From contig JABSSL010000101.1 in the NCBI GenBank assembly GCA_013214355.1, positions 1-50,332 on the forward strand: a DNA stretch of 50,332 bases, in the 5' to 3' direction. The stretch comes from Saprospiraceae bacterium. Its GTDB lineage: Bacteria; Bacteroidota; Bacteroidia; Chitinophagales; Saprospiraceae. The position numbers and the translations under genes were made by a program. Of this stretch, positions 40,639 to 50,191 are shown in pieces (within the stretch, counting starts at the first letter, position 1; each line of letters starts with the position of its first letter). Under the pieces are notes generated by a model that ran no database searches, was not told the DNA's origin, and worked only from the letters and a program-made list of their open reading frames with translations.

Positions 40639-42090
40639 ATGGAAATATTACACATCAGTGCCGAGTGCTACCCGGCAGCCAAAGCTGGTGGCTTAGGGGA
40701 TGTAGCGGGCGCCCTGCCCAAATACCTCAACAAGATTGGCGCCTCTGCTGGTGTGGTCATTCCGAAGTATGGCACCAAGTGGATCAATCAGCAAGAATTT
40801 ATTCCTGTGTTCAAAGGGGCCGTAAGAATTCACAACGAATATGTACCTTTTGCGATTGAACGAGAAAAGACGGATCAATTAGGATTCCCGCTCTTCGTCG
40901 CCAATATCCCTGGAAAATTTGATCGTCCAGGTGTGTACATGGATGAAGCCGGAAGACCTTACGGAGATGAACTATCTCGATCTTTAGCCTTCCAGCAAGC
41001 CGTTCTACATTGGATTCAATCCGCTCCTGGCAAACCCAAGCTTTTACATTGCCACGATCATCATACAGCCTTGATCCCATTTATGGTCAAATACTGCCCC
41101 GAGTACCAATCTTTACGCGGTATTCCAACGGCCTTTACGATCCATAATGGCGAATATCATGGGAGTTTTGGTTGGGATAAGTTGTACCTACTTCCCTTCT
41201 TTGAAGCGGAAGCACGTGGAATTCTAGATTGGAACAACTCCATTAACCCTTTGGCCGTTGCCATTAAGTGCGCCTGGAGAGTTACTACCGTTTCTCCTTC
41301 CTATCTGGATGAGTTGAAGCAATCTTCCAATGGATTGGAACATCTAATCTCACACGAGCAGCATAAATCGGTTGGGATCTTAAATGGAATTGATAGTCAG
41401 GTTTGGGATCCTCGTACAGATCCTTACATCGATGTCCACTTAGGTGATGACATGGGTGCTTTCAAAGCGGCTAATAAACACATACTGGGTCAGCATTTCC
41501 GTATTGACCTCCAGACCCCCATTGTAACCTTCATTGGCAGATTAGTGCGCGAGAAAGGGGCGGATCTTATTCCAGATTTAGTCCGCAAGGTTTTGCATAG
41601 TGGCATCGGGGTATCTTTCATTGTTTTAGGGACCGGTGAGCATTATCTTCACGATGCATTAGGAAGATTAACGCACGAATTCCCCGGCCGATTTGACGTG
41701 GCATTGCGCTATGATGAAAAATTGGCTCATCAATTGTATGCAGGTTCAGATTACTTGTTCATGCCTTCCCGAGTAGAGCCTTGTGGCCTGAACCAAATGT
41801 ATGCCATGCGGTATGGGACCCTGCCCATTGTACGCTCGGTAGGGGGATTGCGAGATACTGTACCGGATGTAGGTGAACCGGATGGCAGCGGAAGAGGATT
41901 CCGGTTTGATCACTTCACCTTGGACGACGCACAATTGGCGATGTATCGGGCCAATGAGTTCTTTTATCAACAACAGCAATTTGCTGAAGTACGGGAGAAA
42001 ATTAGTCATGTTGATTTTTCCTGGGAGAAATCGGCAGCAGCATATAACAATATCTACCAACAAATGACAGCTACAGCCTATACTGGCTAA
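40639..42090 (+). CDS. glgA: Glycogen synthase (GT5)
   Basis: 483 residues, full family length. The N-terminal ADP-glucose site K-A-G-G-L-G-D (residues 15-21) and the C-terminal SRVEPCGLNQMYAMRYGTLP with the catalytic Glu are present, plus RLVREKGADL. It extends alpha-1,4-glucan using ADP-glucose. It is followed 19 nt later by the ADP-glucose pyrophosphorylase gene, after a run of eleven A residues. Confidence 0.95.
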   Translation: MEILHISAECYPAAKAGGLGDVAGALPKYLNKIGASAGVVIPKYGTKWINQQEFIPVFKGAVRIHNEYVPFAIEREKTDQLGFPLFVANIPGKFDRPGVYMDEAGRPYGDELSRSLAFQQAVLHWIQSAPGKPKLLHCHDHHTALIPFMVKYCPEYQSLRGIPTAFTIHNGEYHGSFGWDKLYLLPFFEAEARGILDWNNSINPLAVAIKCAWRVTTVSPSYLDELKQSSNGLEHLISHEQHKSVGILNGIDSQVWDPRTDPYIDVHLGDDMGAFKAANKHILGQHFRIDLQTPIVTFIGRLVREKGADLIPDLVRKVLHSGIGVSFIVLGTGEHYLHDALGRLTHEFPGRFDVALRYDEKLAHQLYAGSDYLFMPSRVEPCGLNQMYAMRYGTLPIVRSVGGLRDTVPDVGEPDGSGRGFRFDHFTLDDAQLAMYRANEFFYQQQQFAEVREKISHVDFSWEKSAAAYNNIYQQMTATAYTG

Positions 42091-42109
42091 AAAAAAAAAG
42101 CAATTCGTT

Positions 42110-43393
42110 ATGATCAAGATGGTTTCTCTTATTCTAGGAGGGGGCTCCGGTTCCCGACTGTATCCTTTGACAAGTCAAAGATCAAAGCCCGCTGTTCCAG
42201 TAGGAGGAAAGTACCGACTTATAGACATCCCGATTTCAAACTGTCTTAATTCTGGAGTGAAGCGGATGTTTGTCCTTACACAGTTTAATTCAGCTTCGCT
42301 CAATAAGCACATCAAGAATACGTTTAACTTCGATATGTTTAGCCATGGCTTTGTAGATATTTTGGCGGCTGAACAAACTCCTACGAGTGATAAGTGGTTT
42401 CAAGGGACAGCAGATGCCGTTCGGCAAAGTATGCACCATCTTAATAATCATGATCATGACTATGTATTAATCCTATCTGGTGATCAGCTCTACCAGATGA
42501 ACTTTGAGGATCTTGCCAAATACCACATAAAGCAAAAAGCAGATCTGACAATTGCAACTATTCCGGTAATTGATCGCGATGCCCCGGGCTTTGGGATCAT
42601 GAAAGTGAACGAGAAAGGGTTCATCGAAAACTTTGTAGAAAAGCCACCATTGGAGACCTTAGGGGAATGGCAATCCGCCGTTCCAGAATCATATGCTAAA
42701 GATGGCAAATTATACCTGGCCTCGATGGGGATATATCTATTCAAGCGTAAATTCTTGAAGAAACTTTTTGATGATAATCCAGAAGCCACTGACTTTGGTA
42801 AGGAGATTATTCCGCATGCTATTGAACAAGGATATAAAGTAGCTAGTTATTCGTTTGATGATTATTGGACAGATATCGGAACGATTCGCTCCTTCTTCGA
42901 AGCGAATATTGCCTTGACAGATGATATTCCAAAGTTTGACCTCTTCAACAGTACGAAGCAAATCTATACCCGCCCCCGCTTACTCGGACCATCAAAGATT
43001 TTCGGAACCTGGTTCAATAAGTCGGTGATTGCGGAAGGTTGCATCATCTTAGCCAAGAAGATGGAAAGGTGTATCGTTGGTATTCGATCTCGCATTGGAG
43101 AAGGTACTGAGATTTCGAACGCTATTGTAATGGGTAATGATCGATACGAGACACTAGATGAAATCGAGGCTAATGCGTCGAAGAGGCGTCCAAACTTAGG
43201 GATAGGCAATAACTGCCACATCCGCAATGCCATTATTGATAAGGATGTACGCATGGGAAATGACGTAAGCATACATGGTAGTGTTGCTCTACAGGACGTG
43301 GAAGAACCTACGCATTGTATTAGAGATGGGATCATCGTAATCAAGAAAGGAGCAGTCCTTCCCGACGGTACAAAGATCGGCTTAGGCGCTTAG
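42110..43393 (+). CDS. glgC: Glucose-1-phosphate adenylyltransferase
   Basis: 427 residues. Nucleotidyltransferase start LILGGGSGSRLYPLT, activator-type basic motif SKPAVPVGGKYRLIDIPISN, FVEKP substrate site and a C-terminal left-handed beta-helix. The N-terminal pattern and length match the cyanobacterial/plant type. It makes ADP-glucose for GlgA and is the control point of glycogen synthesis. Start may be Met 1 or Met 4. It ends at a strong shared terminator. Confidence 0.95.
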   Translation: MIKMVSLILGGGSGSRLYPLTSQRSKPAVPVGGKYRLIDIPISNCLNSGVKRMFVLTQFNSASLNKHIKNTFNFDMFSHGFVDILAAEQTPTSDKWFQGTADAVRQSMHHLNNHDHDYVLILSGDQLYQMNFEDLAKYHIKQKADLTIATIPVIDRDAPGFGIMKVNEKGFIENFVEKPPLETLGEWQSAVPESYAKDGKLYLASMGIYLFKRKFLKKLFDDNPEATDFGKEIIPHAIEQGYKVASYSFDDYWTDIGTIRSFFEANIALTDDIPKFDLFNSTKQIYTRPRLLGPSKIFGTWFNKSVIAEGCIILAKKMERCIVGIRSRIGEGTEISNAIVMGNDRYETLDEIEANASKRRPNLGIGNNCHIRNAIIDKDVRMGNDVSIHGSVALQDVEEPTHCIRDGIIVIKKGAVLPDGTKIGLGA

Positions 43394-43416
43394 TGCTAAA
43401 GCCTTTGAAGATAGTA

Positions 43417-43452
43417 AAATGGCCGCGCATACTGCGTTATGCGCGGCCATTT
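43417..43452. terminator. Strong bidirectional terminator after glgC
   Basis: AAATGGCCGCGCATA (43417-43431) and TATGCGCGGCCATTT (43438-43452) pair perfectly over 15 bp with a 6-nt loop, with A/T-rich sequence on both sides. It lies between glgC and the convergent gene at 43484. Confidence 0.85.
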
Positions 43453-43483
43453 ACTTTTAACACCCAAGGATGGTACTAGTCCC

Positions 43484-44596
43484 CTACTTCTGAGCTTCGT
43501 CTCCTCCAGTGGTCGTCAATTTATTGCAGATCAAGTTCAGCACATTGTCATACCACTTGATCAATGAAATTCGACGAGCCAAGGATATATCCGAGCAAGC
43601 CTCGTCGAAACTACTCATATCCAAATAGGCTTGGCCACGAGCCAAGAGGAAATTAGCGTCTTCTGGAAACACTTCAATAGCTTCACTCATTTTCGCGATC
43701 CCTTCCTCTTGTTTCCCTTCATTATATAGCTTAGCTCCTTCGTTTATCTTGTCCGTAGCTTCTTTGTATTGATCTACGATCATCTTACAGGCATCGTCAT
43801 CAGGCGCGAAATTCATAGTTATATCAAAAGCAGAAGGGACCTTCCTGCCTTCGAAAGTGGCCGGAATCCATTTTCCGAGGGTAGAAGTTGCCGCATCAAT
43901 GGATTCATACCAGAAATCGAACCCTAGATCATTAAAGTCCACTATATCTAAGACCTTGACATCTCCGTTGGGCTGAATTAATACTTGCACTTGGATATTC
44001 CCAATCATACAACTATCATTACCACTCGGTGGATAATCCAGGCGATCCGCCAAATAGACATTTAATTGTTCTAAGCCTCCTTCGTAATCCAAAGGAGTTT
44101 CAACTCGAGTATATACCGTATCTCTTCCTACCATAGTGTACGGAGGAAGTTCTTCCAGTTTGAATTTAATAGGTAGAGTAAAGTAGGACCGAACCGGTTT
44201 TCCGTCATTTATACCTGGCTTCCACTTTGCTCCCGCCTGATTGATCAAATTTACTACACGTATGACCTCTGGGCCGCAACCATCTCCTATATCTCTGAGT
44301 ACCTCTGGTGAAGATATCGTACTATCGGGTTCAACCACAAAACGAACCACCACTGACCCTTCCACATTGTTTTGAATAGCTTCCTGCGGATAGCGGATAT
44401 TGCTGTAAACGAAGTTGAGTAGATTGGCATTTGCACACTGCTCAATGAATGATATGGTAGTATCTAATTGCTCACAACCAGGAAAGCGAGCTGGTTCCTG
44501 AACAGTTTGGTAAATCATCGTGTCCGGCTCTTGTCCGAAAGCGTTAGAAGTCCCAAATAAGGAGACCAAAAAGAATAAGGTAATAATTTGCCTCAT
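43484..44596 (-). CDS. TonB-domain and TPR-containing exported protein
   Basis: 370 residues with a signal peptide (MRQIITLFFLVSLFGTSNAFG). Two TonB-C-like domains follow (about 25-150, with YPQEAIQNNVEGSVVVRFVV; and about 170-265, with DYPPSGND and GNIQVQVLIQPNGDVK). A TPR pair closes the protein (about 280-350, AKLYNEGKQEEGIAKMSEAIEVFPED). No membrane anchor or proline-rich TonB spacer is present, so it is not an energy-transducing TonB; such proteins are common and uncharacterised in Bacteroidota. Confidence 0.8.
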   Translation of the reverse strand: MRQIITLFFLVSLFGTSNAFGQEPDTMIYQTVQEPARFPGCEQLDTTISFIEQCANANLLNFVYSNIRYPQEAIQNNVEGSVVVRFVVEPDSTISSPEVLRDIGDGCGPEVIRVVNLINQAGAKWKPGINDGKPVRSYFTLPIKFKLEELPPYTMVGRDTVYTRVETPLDYEGGLEQLNVYLADRLDYPPSGNDSCMIGNIQVQVLIQPNGDVKVLDIVDFNDLGFDFWYESIDAATSTLGKWIPATFEGRKVPSAFDITMNFAPDDDACKMIVDQYKEATDKINEGAKLYNEGKQEEGIAKMSEAIEVFPEDANFLLARGQAYLDMSSFDEACSDISLARRISLIKWYDNVLNLICNKLTTTGGDEAQK

Positions 44597-44866
44597 GAAC
44601 CAAAGATCTTTAAAGTATGCTGAATTCTAAGATAGCCTCAAAGCTTCAACATCTGATTGTCGTGAATGATCGCTTTAAAAACGATTGCCTGTAGCCGAAT
44701 GCTGCGCCTTAGCAATCGATCTAAGCGGGCGTAAAGATAGATAAAAAAATGCCCGCATCCTTTCGGTGTTTCTTGTAATGTATAAGGTACTAGTGCTGAG
44801 TCATCAATATGACAAAAAAGGGGAATGTTGATTGACTACTAAAGCGGAGAGAAAATTAAGGTCTTA

Positions 44867-46945
44867 TTAGTCATCCAGCGCATTGACAGCTTGTTTTTGT
44901 ATCCTCAAGATGAAAGTGCTACCCGCCGATTCCTGACTATCTACTTCGATATGACCTCCCAATCGATAAGCCATTTTCTGAGACAGCGCTAGTCCCATCC
45001 CCGTTCCTTGATAGTTTTCTCGATTGTGTAAGCGCTTGAACAATTCGAATATTCTGGCATGGTAAGCCGGCGCGATACCAATGCCGTTATCCTGAAAATA
45101 TAGGCTGATGCATTGGCTTTCTTCTCGGTAGTCCAATGTCACCTTTGGCTGCTCGGAAGCGTTGTATTTTAGGCCATTTTCAATGAGGTTTTTACAAATC
45201 AGGAATAGATGATGATAATTGGTCAAAATTTTTTCCTTTGGCAATTTTTCGCAGTCGATTACCCCTTGTTTATTTTCAATCAAAACAGCCAAATTATCCT
45301 TTACATCTCTGATCAACGCCCGCAAGTCAACCTCCTCCATCTTCAGCGGTTCATCTGCTACCAATGAGTAAGCCAGAACATCCGCGATTAACGCATGCAA
45401 GTGTGCCGTATTTTTTTTGATATAGGCCATGTACTCCTTGGTCTCATCATTTAACTGATTTTTCAATCTACGTTCCAACAAGCTAGTAAATCCAGAAATA
45501 CTCCTTAAAGGTTCCTTCAAATCATGGGAGGCGATATAGGCGAAGCTGCGCAGTTCCTGGTTAGAACCTTGCAACTCTTCATTGATCAAGCGCAGTTCCT
45601 CGGTTCTGGCTGCCACGGTCTCTTCTAGTTCAATGCGAGAACGTTTCTGATTGAGATACATTCGATATCGAAAAACGAACAGGGCTGCGATCAATAGGGA
45701 CAAGGCACCGAAAGCCAAAGCCAGATAGGTTCGCTGCGTAGCTTTACTTTCTTGCTGTTCTTTTTCTCTGCGCAACAACTGGTTTTCATTTTCCTTTTTG
45801 ACAGCGTCGTATCGAGCTACAACTTCCGCCACTCGAGCCGTATTGGCTGCATCTAAGAAACTATCTCTCAACTCCTGATATTTCCTCAGAAAGACGAGCG
45901 CTTCTGCAGGCTCTCCTATCTTCTCCAACAGTTGTGACTTGAAGTTGTACAGGTCTTGACGGTATTCGTTTAAGTCCAGTTCCTCCGATATTCCCAACCC
46001 ATCATTGCAATACATGATGGCCTGTCGATAATTCCCTTGTCCTAAATGGACCTCGGTCAAACAAGTCAAAATTTCAGCTACTTGAACCAGTTGCGCGCTT
46101 TCTTGATAAGCGCTTAATAACTGTTCAAAGAGGGACTGAGCTCTTTCATATTGCCTTTGTTCCAAAGCAATGCGTCCTTCAAAATTGACAATACTCAAGA
46201 AAGAAGAGGAATCATTAAATTCTTCGGAAAGCCGCCTAGCATTCTTGAGATGAAATTCCGCCGTATCCAATTCATCTAGTTCAATATAGGTCCTTGCGAT
46301 ATTAACGGTGGCAGTGATGCCCATACTATTCAAACCCGCATTCTTTGCCAGATGGAAACTATTGTAGAAGTACTGCAGTGCTCTGTCCAGCTGGCCTTGC
46401 ATACCAAAGGTAATGCCCATATTACTGGAAATTAAGGCCAAAGATGCCGTATCAGAAAGCACTTCCGCCATCTTAAAGCCCTCCTGGTAAACCGTAATGG
46501 CTGAGTCCATCTTGAACTCCAGGTTATACAATAAGGCCTGGTGATTGTAATTTAAGATTAAGCATTGAGCGTCCCCAAACTCTCTACAAAGATCGATCAC
46601 GTGTTTACTTAAAACACGCGCAGAATCCAACTCTCCTAGTTCATAAAAGGCGTTCCATAATCCAAAAAGGATTTCTCGCTCTACTTCCCAGCTATGTTTA
46701 CTGGTATAGAGATCGTAGGCATCCCGAAAATATCGGAGCGATTGATTAAAGTCTTTATCCTCAGATTCCAGGCTACCCAAAGTCATCAAGATTTCAAGCT
46801 TATTGGGTGCTCCAGCCGTGTTGAGAATAGACAAAAGGGAATCTTTCTGGGCTACCAAAGAGCACGGGAAGGCACAGTTAAATAGAAATATCGCGATTAG
46901 TCCGCTTTTGATTTGGGGTCCTATTTGTCGACTTAAATCTCGCAA
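44867..46945 (-). CDS. TPR-sensor histidine kinase without adjacent regulator
   Basis: 692 residues. An N-terminal export signal (about 12-32), a periplasmic array of about eight TPR motifs (40-390), a coiled coil, one membrane helix (about 405-425), then HisKA (SYIASHDLKEPLRSISGF type, phospho-His near residue 473) and HATPase with NGLKYN, DNGIGIAP and GTGMGLALS. Architecture typical of Bacteroidota kinases with periplasmic TPR sensors. No response regulator gene lies nearby, so its partner is elsewhere. Confidence 0.88.
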   Translation of the reverse strand: MRDLSRQIGPQIKSGLIAIFLFNCAFPCSLVAQKDSLLSILNTAGAPNKLEILMTLGSLESEDKDFNQSLRYFRDAYDLYTSKHSWEVEREILFGLWNAFYELGELDSARVLSKHVIDLCREFGDAQCLILNYNHQALLYNLEFKMDSAITVYQEGFKMAEVLSDTASLALISSNMGITFGMQGQLDRALQYFYNSFHLAKNAGLNSMGITATVNIARTYIELDELDTAEFHLKNARRLSEEFNDSSSFLSIVNFEGRIALEQRQYERAQSLFEQLLSAYQESAQLVQVAEILTCLTEVHLGQGNYRQAIMYCNDGLGISEELDLNEYRQDLYNFKSQLLEKIGEPAEALVFLRKYQELRDSFLDAANTARVAEVVARYDAVKKENENQLLRREKEQQESKATQRTYLALAFGALSLLIAALFVFRYRMYLNQKRSRIELEETVAARTEELRLINEELQGSNQELRSFAYIASHDLKEPLRSISGFTSLLERRLKNQLNDETKEYMAYIKKNTAHLHALIADVLAYSLVADEPLKMEEVDLRALIRDVKDNLAVLIENKQGVIDCEKLPKEKILTNYHHLFLICKNLIENGLKYNASEQPKVTLDYREESQCISLYFQDNGIGIAPAYHARIFELFKRLHNRENYQGTGMGLALSQKMAYRLGGHIEVDSQESAGSTFILRIQKQAVNALDD

Positions 46946-47147
46946 GTAGCACTGATTAGGTTTAATTCCCGCGGGAACTTCAATTTGGTGTCTTTATTGT
47001 TAAATGAGCAATAAGCTTCATCCAAAGATAATGTATTCCGTACATATCTATCTAGCTTATTGATAAAGGAATAGCCATTTCCAACCCTTTCGTACGAAAA
47101 CCGGATAAACACCTAGCCCCATCCCCTACAAGTCCTTCACCGAATAA

Positions 47148-48389
47148 CTATCCGGCTACCTTGAGCACTTGATTCCACACTCTGAATACATTTTTATAGC
47201 AAATTTTCTCGATGTCAGCCTCGGAGTATCCTCTTTTGAGTAACTCGAAGATCAAATTAGGGTATTGAGAAACATCTTTGAGACCTGTAGGTAAAGAATC
47301 CCCTACTCCATCATAATCTGAACCCAACCCGACGTGATCAATACCAGCGATTTGGACAACTCGGTCAATATGATTAGCAACCATTTTAACATCGGAAAAA
47401 ACCGAAGGATTTGCTTTCTTGAAAGCAGCCATAACCGGTTTAGCTGCTTCATCACTAGGATTGAGGTTTTTCGCCGCTAGTTGGTTAAATAGTTTTTCTC
47501 GCAACTTATCGCGTTGCTTTCGTATCTCTCCATCAAGAAAGGTCGAACCGAAGTTGATTTGAATGACACCTCCTTTCTCTCCGAGTACTCTCAACATGTC
47601 ATCATTCATATTTCGCTCAAAACCAGGTGTATAGTGACGGGCAGACGAGTGTGAAGCAATACATGGAGCTTTGCTCAGCTCCATCACTTGGTAAAAGGTA
47701 CTATCCGAAACGTGAGAAATATCCACCATGATTCCTACTCGGTTCATTTCAGCGACTACTTCCCTACCGAACGGACTGAGCCCATTCCATGTTCTAGTGG
47801 TATCATACGAGGAATCACAAATTTGGTTGTCTTTTGAATGCGTTAAGGTTATGTAGCTAATTCCGCGATCTTTAAAGTATTGCAAATTGGCCAGGTCTTC
47901 TTCCACTGGTGCGCCATTTTCCATTCCCATGGGAAGAGAAATCAATCCTTTTTTAAATTGTGCCTTTACTTCTTTTGGTGACTTAGCTATGGGGAATTTA
48001 TCAGGGTGAGCTTTTGTGATACCATTTACCATATCGATCAATGTATCTGCTAAGGCCTTTGCTCCTCCATCCACTTGATAAGAAGCTGGAATATATATAG
48101 ACATAAAAGGTGCATCCAAACCACCTTGCTTGGCTCTTTCATAATCAAAATCCCCCTCCTTGGTTTTAATTGGAATACCTAAATATTCCTTACTTAGCCG
48201 AAAGTTCTTGACTCTCAATCGGTAAGGTAGATCCACATGCCCGTCGGTCAAAATGTATCTATGCGCTAGTTCAGTAGCTAATAGGTTCAATTCAGCATCC
48301 GATTTATTGGAAAGAGATGCTGCAGATTTTCTTTGGCAGGCACTAAATACAAGGAGTCCTAGAATAAACGATAAATACGCTTTCCGCAT
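47148..48389 (-). CDS. Membrane dipeptidase (renal-dipeptidase family) lipoprotein
   Basis: 413 residues with a lipoprotein signal (MRKAYLSFILGLLVFSAC). Peptidase M19 metal and active-site segments are in order: DGHVDLPYRL (H-x-D), GMENGAPV (bridging Glu), DISHVSDSTF (His), SHSSARH and GLGSDYDGVG (Asp). It hydrolyses dipeptides, including D-amino acid-containing ones, in the periplasm. Single gene; the neighbouring amidohydrolase gene is on the same strand but 298 bp away. Confidence 0.92.
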   Translation of the reverse strand: MRKAYLSFILGLLVFSACQRKSAASLSNKSDAELNLLATELAHRYILTDGHVDLPYRLRVKNFRLSKEYLGIPIKTKEGDFDYERAKQGGLDAPFMSIYIPASYQVDGGAKALADTLIDMVNGITKAHPDKFPIAKSPKEVKAQFKKGLISLPMGMENGAPVEEDLANLQYFKDRGISYITLTHSKDNQICDSSYDTTRTWNGLSPFGREVVAEMNRVGIMVDISHVSDSTFYQVMELSKAPCIASHSSARHYTPGFERNMNDDMLRVLGEKGGVIQINFGSTFLDGEIRKQRDKLREKLFNQLAAKNLNPSDEAAKPVMAAFKKANPSVFSDVKMVANHIDRVVQIAGIDHVGLGSDYDGVGDSLPTGLKDVSQYPNLIFELLKRGYSEADIEKICYKNVFRVWNQVLKVAG

Positions 48390-48687
48390 GATTTTTTATT
48401 TAGGTAGTAAAGTGTAACCGCAATCGTTTAAATGGGCTATCTAAGGAAAGAGACTATATAATCCAAGACTTAAGCATAGGCGAATAGCTCAATGTATCGA
48501 AGCGATTGATCAAGAAAACTTCTACCTTCTCATTTAAACCACTGTTGACCATCAGCAAAGGCTATGGTTGCACCCATATACACCTTTGCTCGCTATTGCC
48601 TAAACCATGTTAAAGTTGTTCCAGGCTTCTAAGACCATAAATGAGGTCCAAAATCCTACTTCATCCCAGTCCAGAAGTGGGCAAAAT

Positions 48688-49800
48688 CTAGTTGGGAAAT
48701 AAATCTGTCTTTTTTCCAGGAATCAACTTCAAGGCGTTCTTGTAATAGAGTTTTTGCAGGATCTCATCCGACAAATCCAGGCCATACATTCTCCAGAAAG
48801 CATGGTATTTTTTGTAGTAAGGGAAGTATTCGTCATCAGTCTCTAGTACTCTAAAATAGGTATGATATTCATCTGGATTATAGGCATCTTTGGCAAAGAG
48901 GACCCGGTCTTGATATTTTTCGAAGAACTTACGAGCATTGCGCGGTTGTCTGCCCAACTCAGCGATCACGGCCCCAATCCCTACGTGCATATTTGGTAAT
49001 TCATCTAGCAGTTTACCCAAGGTTTGTAGATCATTCGCAAACCACCCCATGTGGGCATTAATAAAAGTAGTTCCAGGATTTTTCCTGAAAATATCGTGTT
49101 GTTCCCCAATGATCGTCTCCCAAGCAGCCGGGTTATCGGCACTTCGCTTCCTGCCTGGACGCAATTTCAATTCTAGCCAGCGTTCATTGTTTTCATCATG
49201 CGGATCCCAAAAGGATTTTGGATCGGCCGAGTGGATCAAAACTGGAATCCCCAGTCTTCCACAGGCTTTCCAAATAGGATCAATGCGAGGATCATTGATT
49301 TGAATACGATTGCCAGCCTTGTCTTTGTTGGTCATCCCCTGGCTCTTATAGATCTTCAATCCACGGGCACCATTTGCTACATCAAACTCCAGTTGTTTTA
49401 CGGTGCTTTCCGCCCATTCTGGATCATCGATGCTCCGCAGTTCAATGTTGGTAAAAATGATGATCCTATCCTCGTAGCCATGCTTCCTAACGTTGTCCAT
49501 CATAGCCTTCAAAGCAGCTCCTCCCCTCCCGGAAAGATTGACAATCATCCCCATGTTTAAGGTATCCATTTCACGGATTAACTTATCCAAATCCTGGGTA
49601 GCCATTCTCCAATGATGACTATGACAATCGACAAAAGGAAACTTCGCTTTGGTGACAATGTTTTGTGGGACGACTAAAGTAGAGGGCGGATCATAGATTT
49701 CAAAATCCATCTTTAGCGTAGAATCTATTTTATATCGTCCTTGCCCCAATAGCGTGGCAACTATGCTTACTAAGAGCAGTAGCAAAATTGATTTTTTCAT
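48688..49800 (-). CDS. Exported amidohydrolase (Amidohydro_2-like)
   Basis: 370 residues with a signal peptide (MKKSILLLLLVSIVATLLGQG). TIM-barrel metal-binding segments DCHSHHWRM (H-x-H), a lysine in GARGLKIYKS, VLIHSADP, FINAHMGW and an Asp in LFAKDAYNP fit the amidohydrolase superfamily, PF04909 type (decarboxylases and lactonases). Substrate unknown. The 298-bp stretch to the dipeptidase gene shows no gene or clear motif. Confidence 0.82.
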   Translation of the reverse strand: MKKSILLLLLVSIVATLLGQGRYKIDSTLKMDFEIYDPPSTLVVPQNIVTKAKFPFVDCHSHHWRMATQDLDKLIREMDTLNMGMIVNLSGRGGAALKAMMDNVRKHGYEDRIIIFTNIELRSIDDPEWAESTVKQLEFDVANGARGLKIYKSQGMTNKDKAGNRIQINDPRIDPIWKACGRLGIPVLIHSADPKSFWDPHDENNERWLELKLRPGRKRSADNPAAWETIIGEQHDIFRKNPGTTFINAHMGWFANDLQTLGKLLDELPNMHVGIGAVIAELGRQPRNARKFFEKYQDRVLFAKDAYNPDEYHTYFRVLETDDEYFPYYKKYHAFWRMYGLDLSDEILQKLYYKNALKLIPGKKTDLFPN

Positions 49801-50002
49801 GGTAGTAAACTTTTGAAACTAACTCTTATCAATACCTCCTATGAGTAGTTTCTAACCGGGAAGCCTCTTATAGCCCTTTTGAGACGAACCGGAAATAATC
49901 CATTTAGTAACAAGCGTTGAAAATATACATTCTTCCACAAATATCTTAACACCGAAAATAAGAAGTATCGTTTTTATACTCCTGTTAACATATTCCATTT
50001 CA
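49801..50002. other. Noncoding stretch upstream of the amidohydrolase
   Basis: AT-rich sequence holding the amidohydrolase promoter; no reading frame or motif I can defend. Together with the repeat at 50003 and the tail to 50332 it makes 532 bp without a gene. Confidence 0.5.
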
Positions 50003-50191
50003 TTTAAGTAGTGGAGAATAAGTGATCTGATATATTAGGAGAGCTATTTTGAATGTAGGCAAGGCGCAGGCCTGTCTAGCCGCCAGATAGATTCGGGATG
50101 CTAGCAGCGCTAACAAGCCCGGTTCTGCAAAGCAGCATAAATCCAAAAGAGCCTCATAAGATCCGGAAGGACTTATCCATCACTACTTAAA
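50003..50191. repeat. 189-bp long-hairpin intergenic element (copy B)
   Basis: Ends TTTAAGTAGTG (50003-50013) and CACTACTTAAA (50181-50191) are exact inverted repeats and continue imperfectly for about 60 nt on each side. The core shares CAAGGC and CCTGTC-AGCCGCCAG with the element at 20406, but the outer arms differ in sequence. No reading frame. Either a MITE-like element or a structured intergenic element with arms that co-vary. Confidence 0.6.

Noticed and set aside
44727-44758. GCGGGC / GCCCGC inverted repeat upstream of the TonB/TPR gene
   Set aside because: A six-base stem with a 20-nt loop; too weak to call a terminator or operator.
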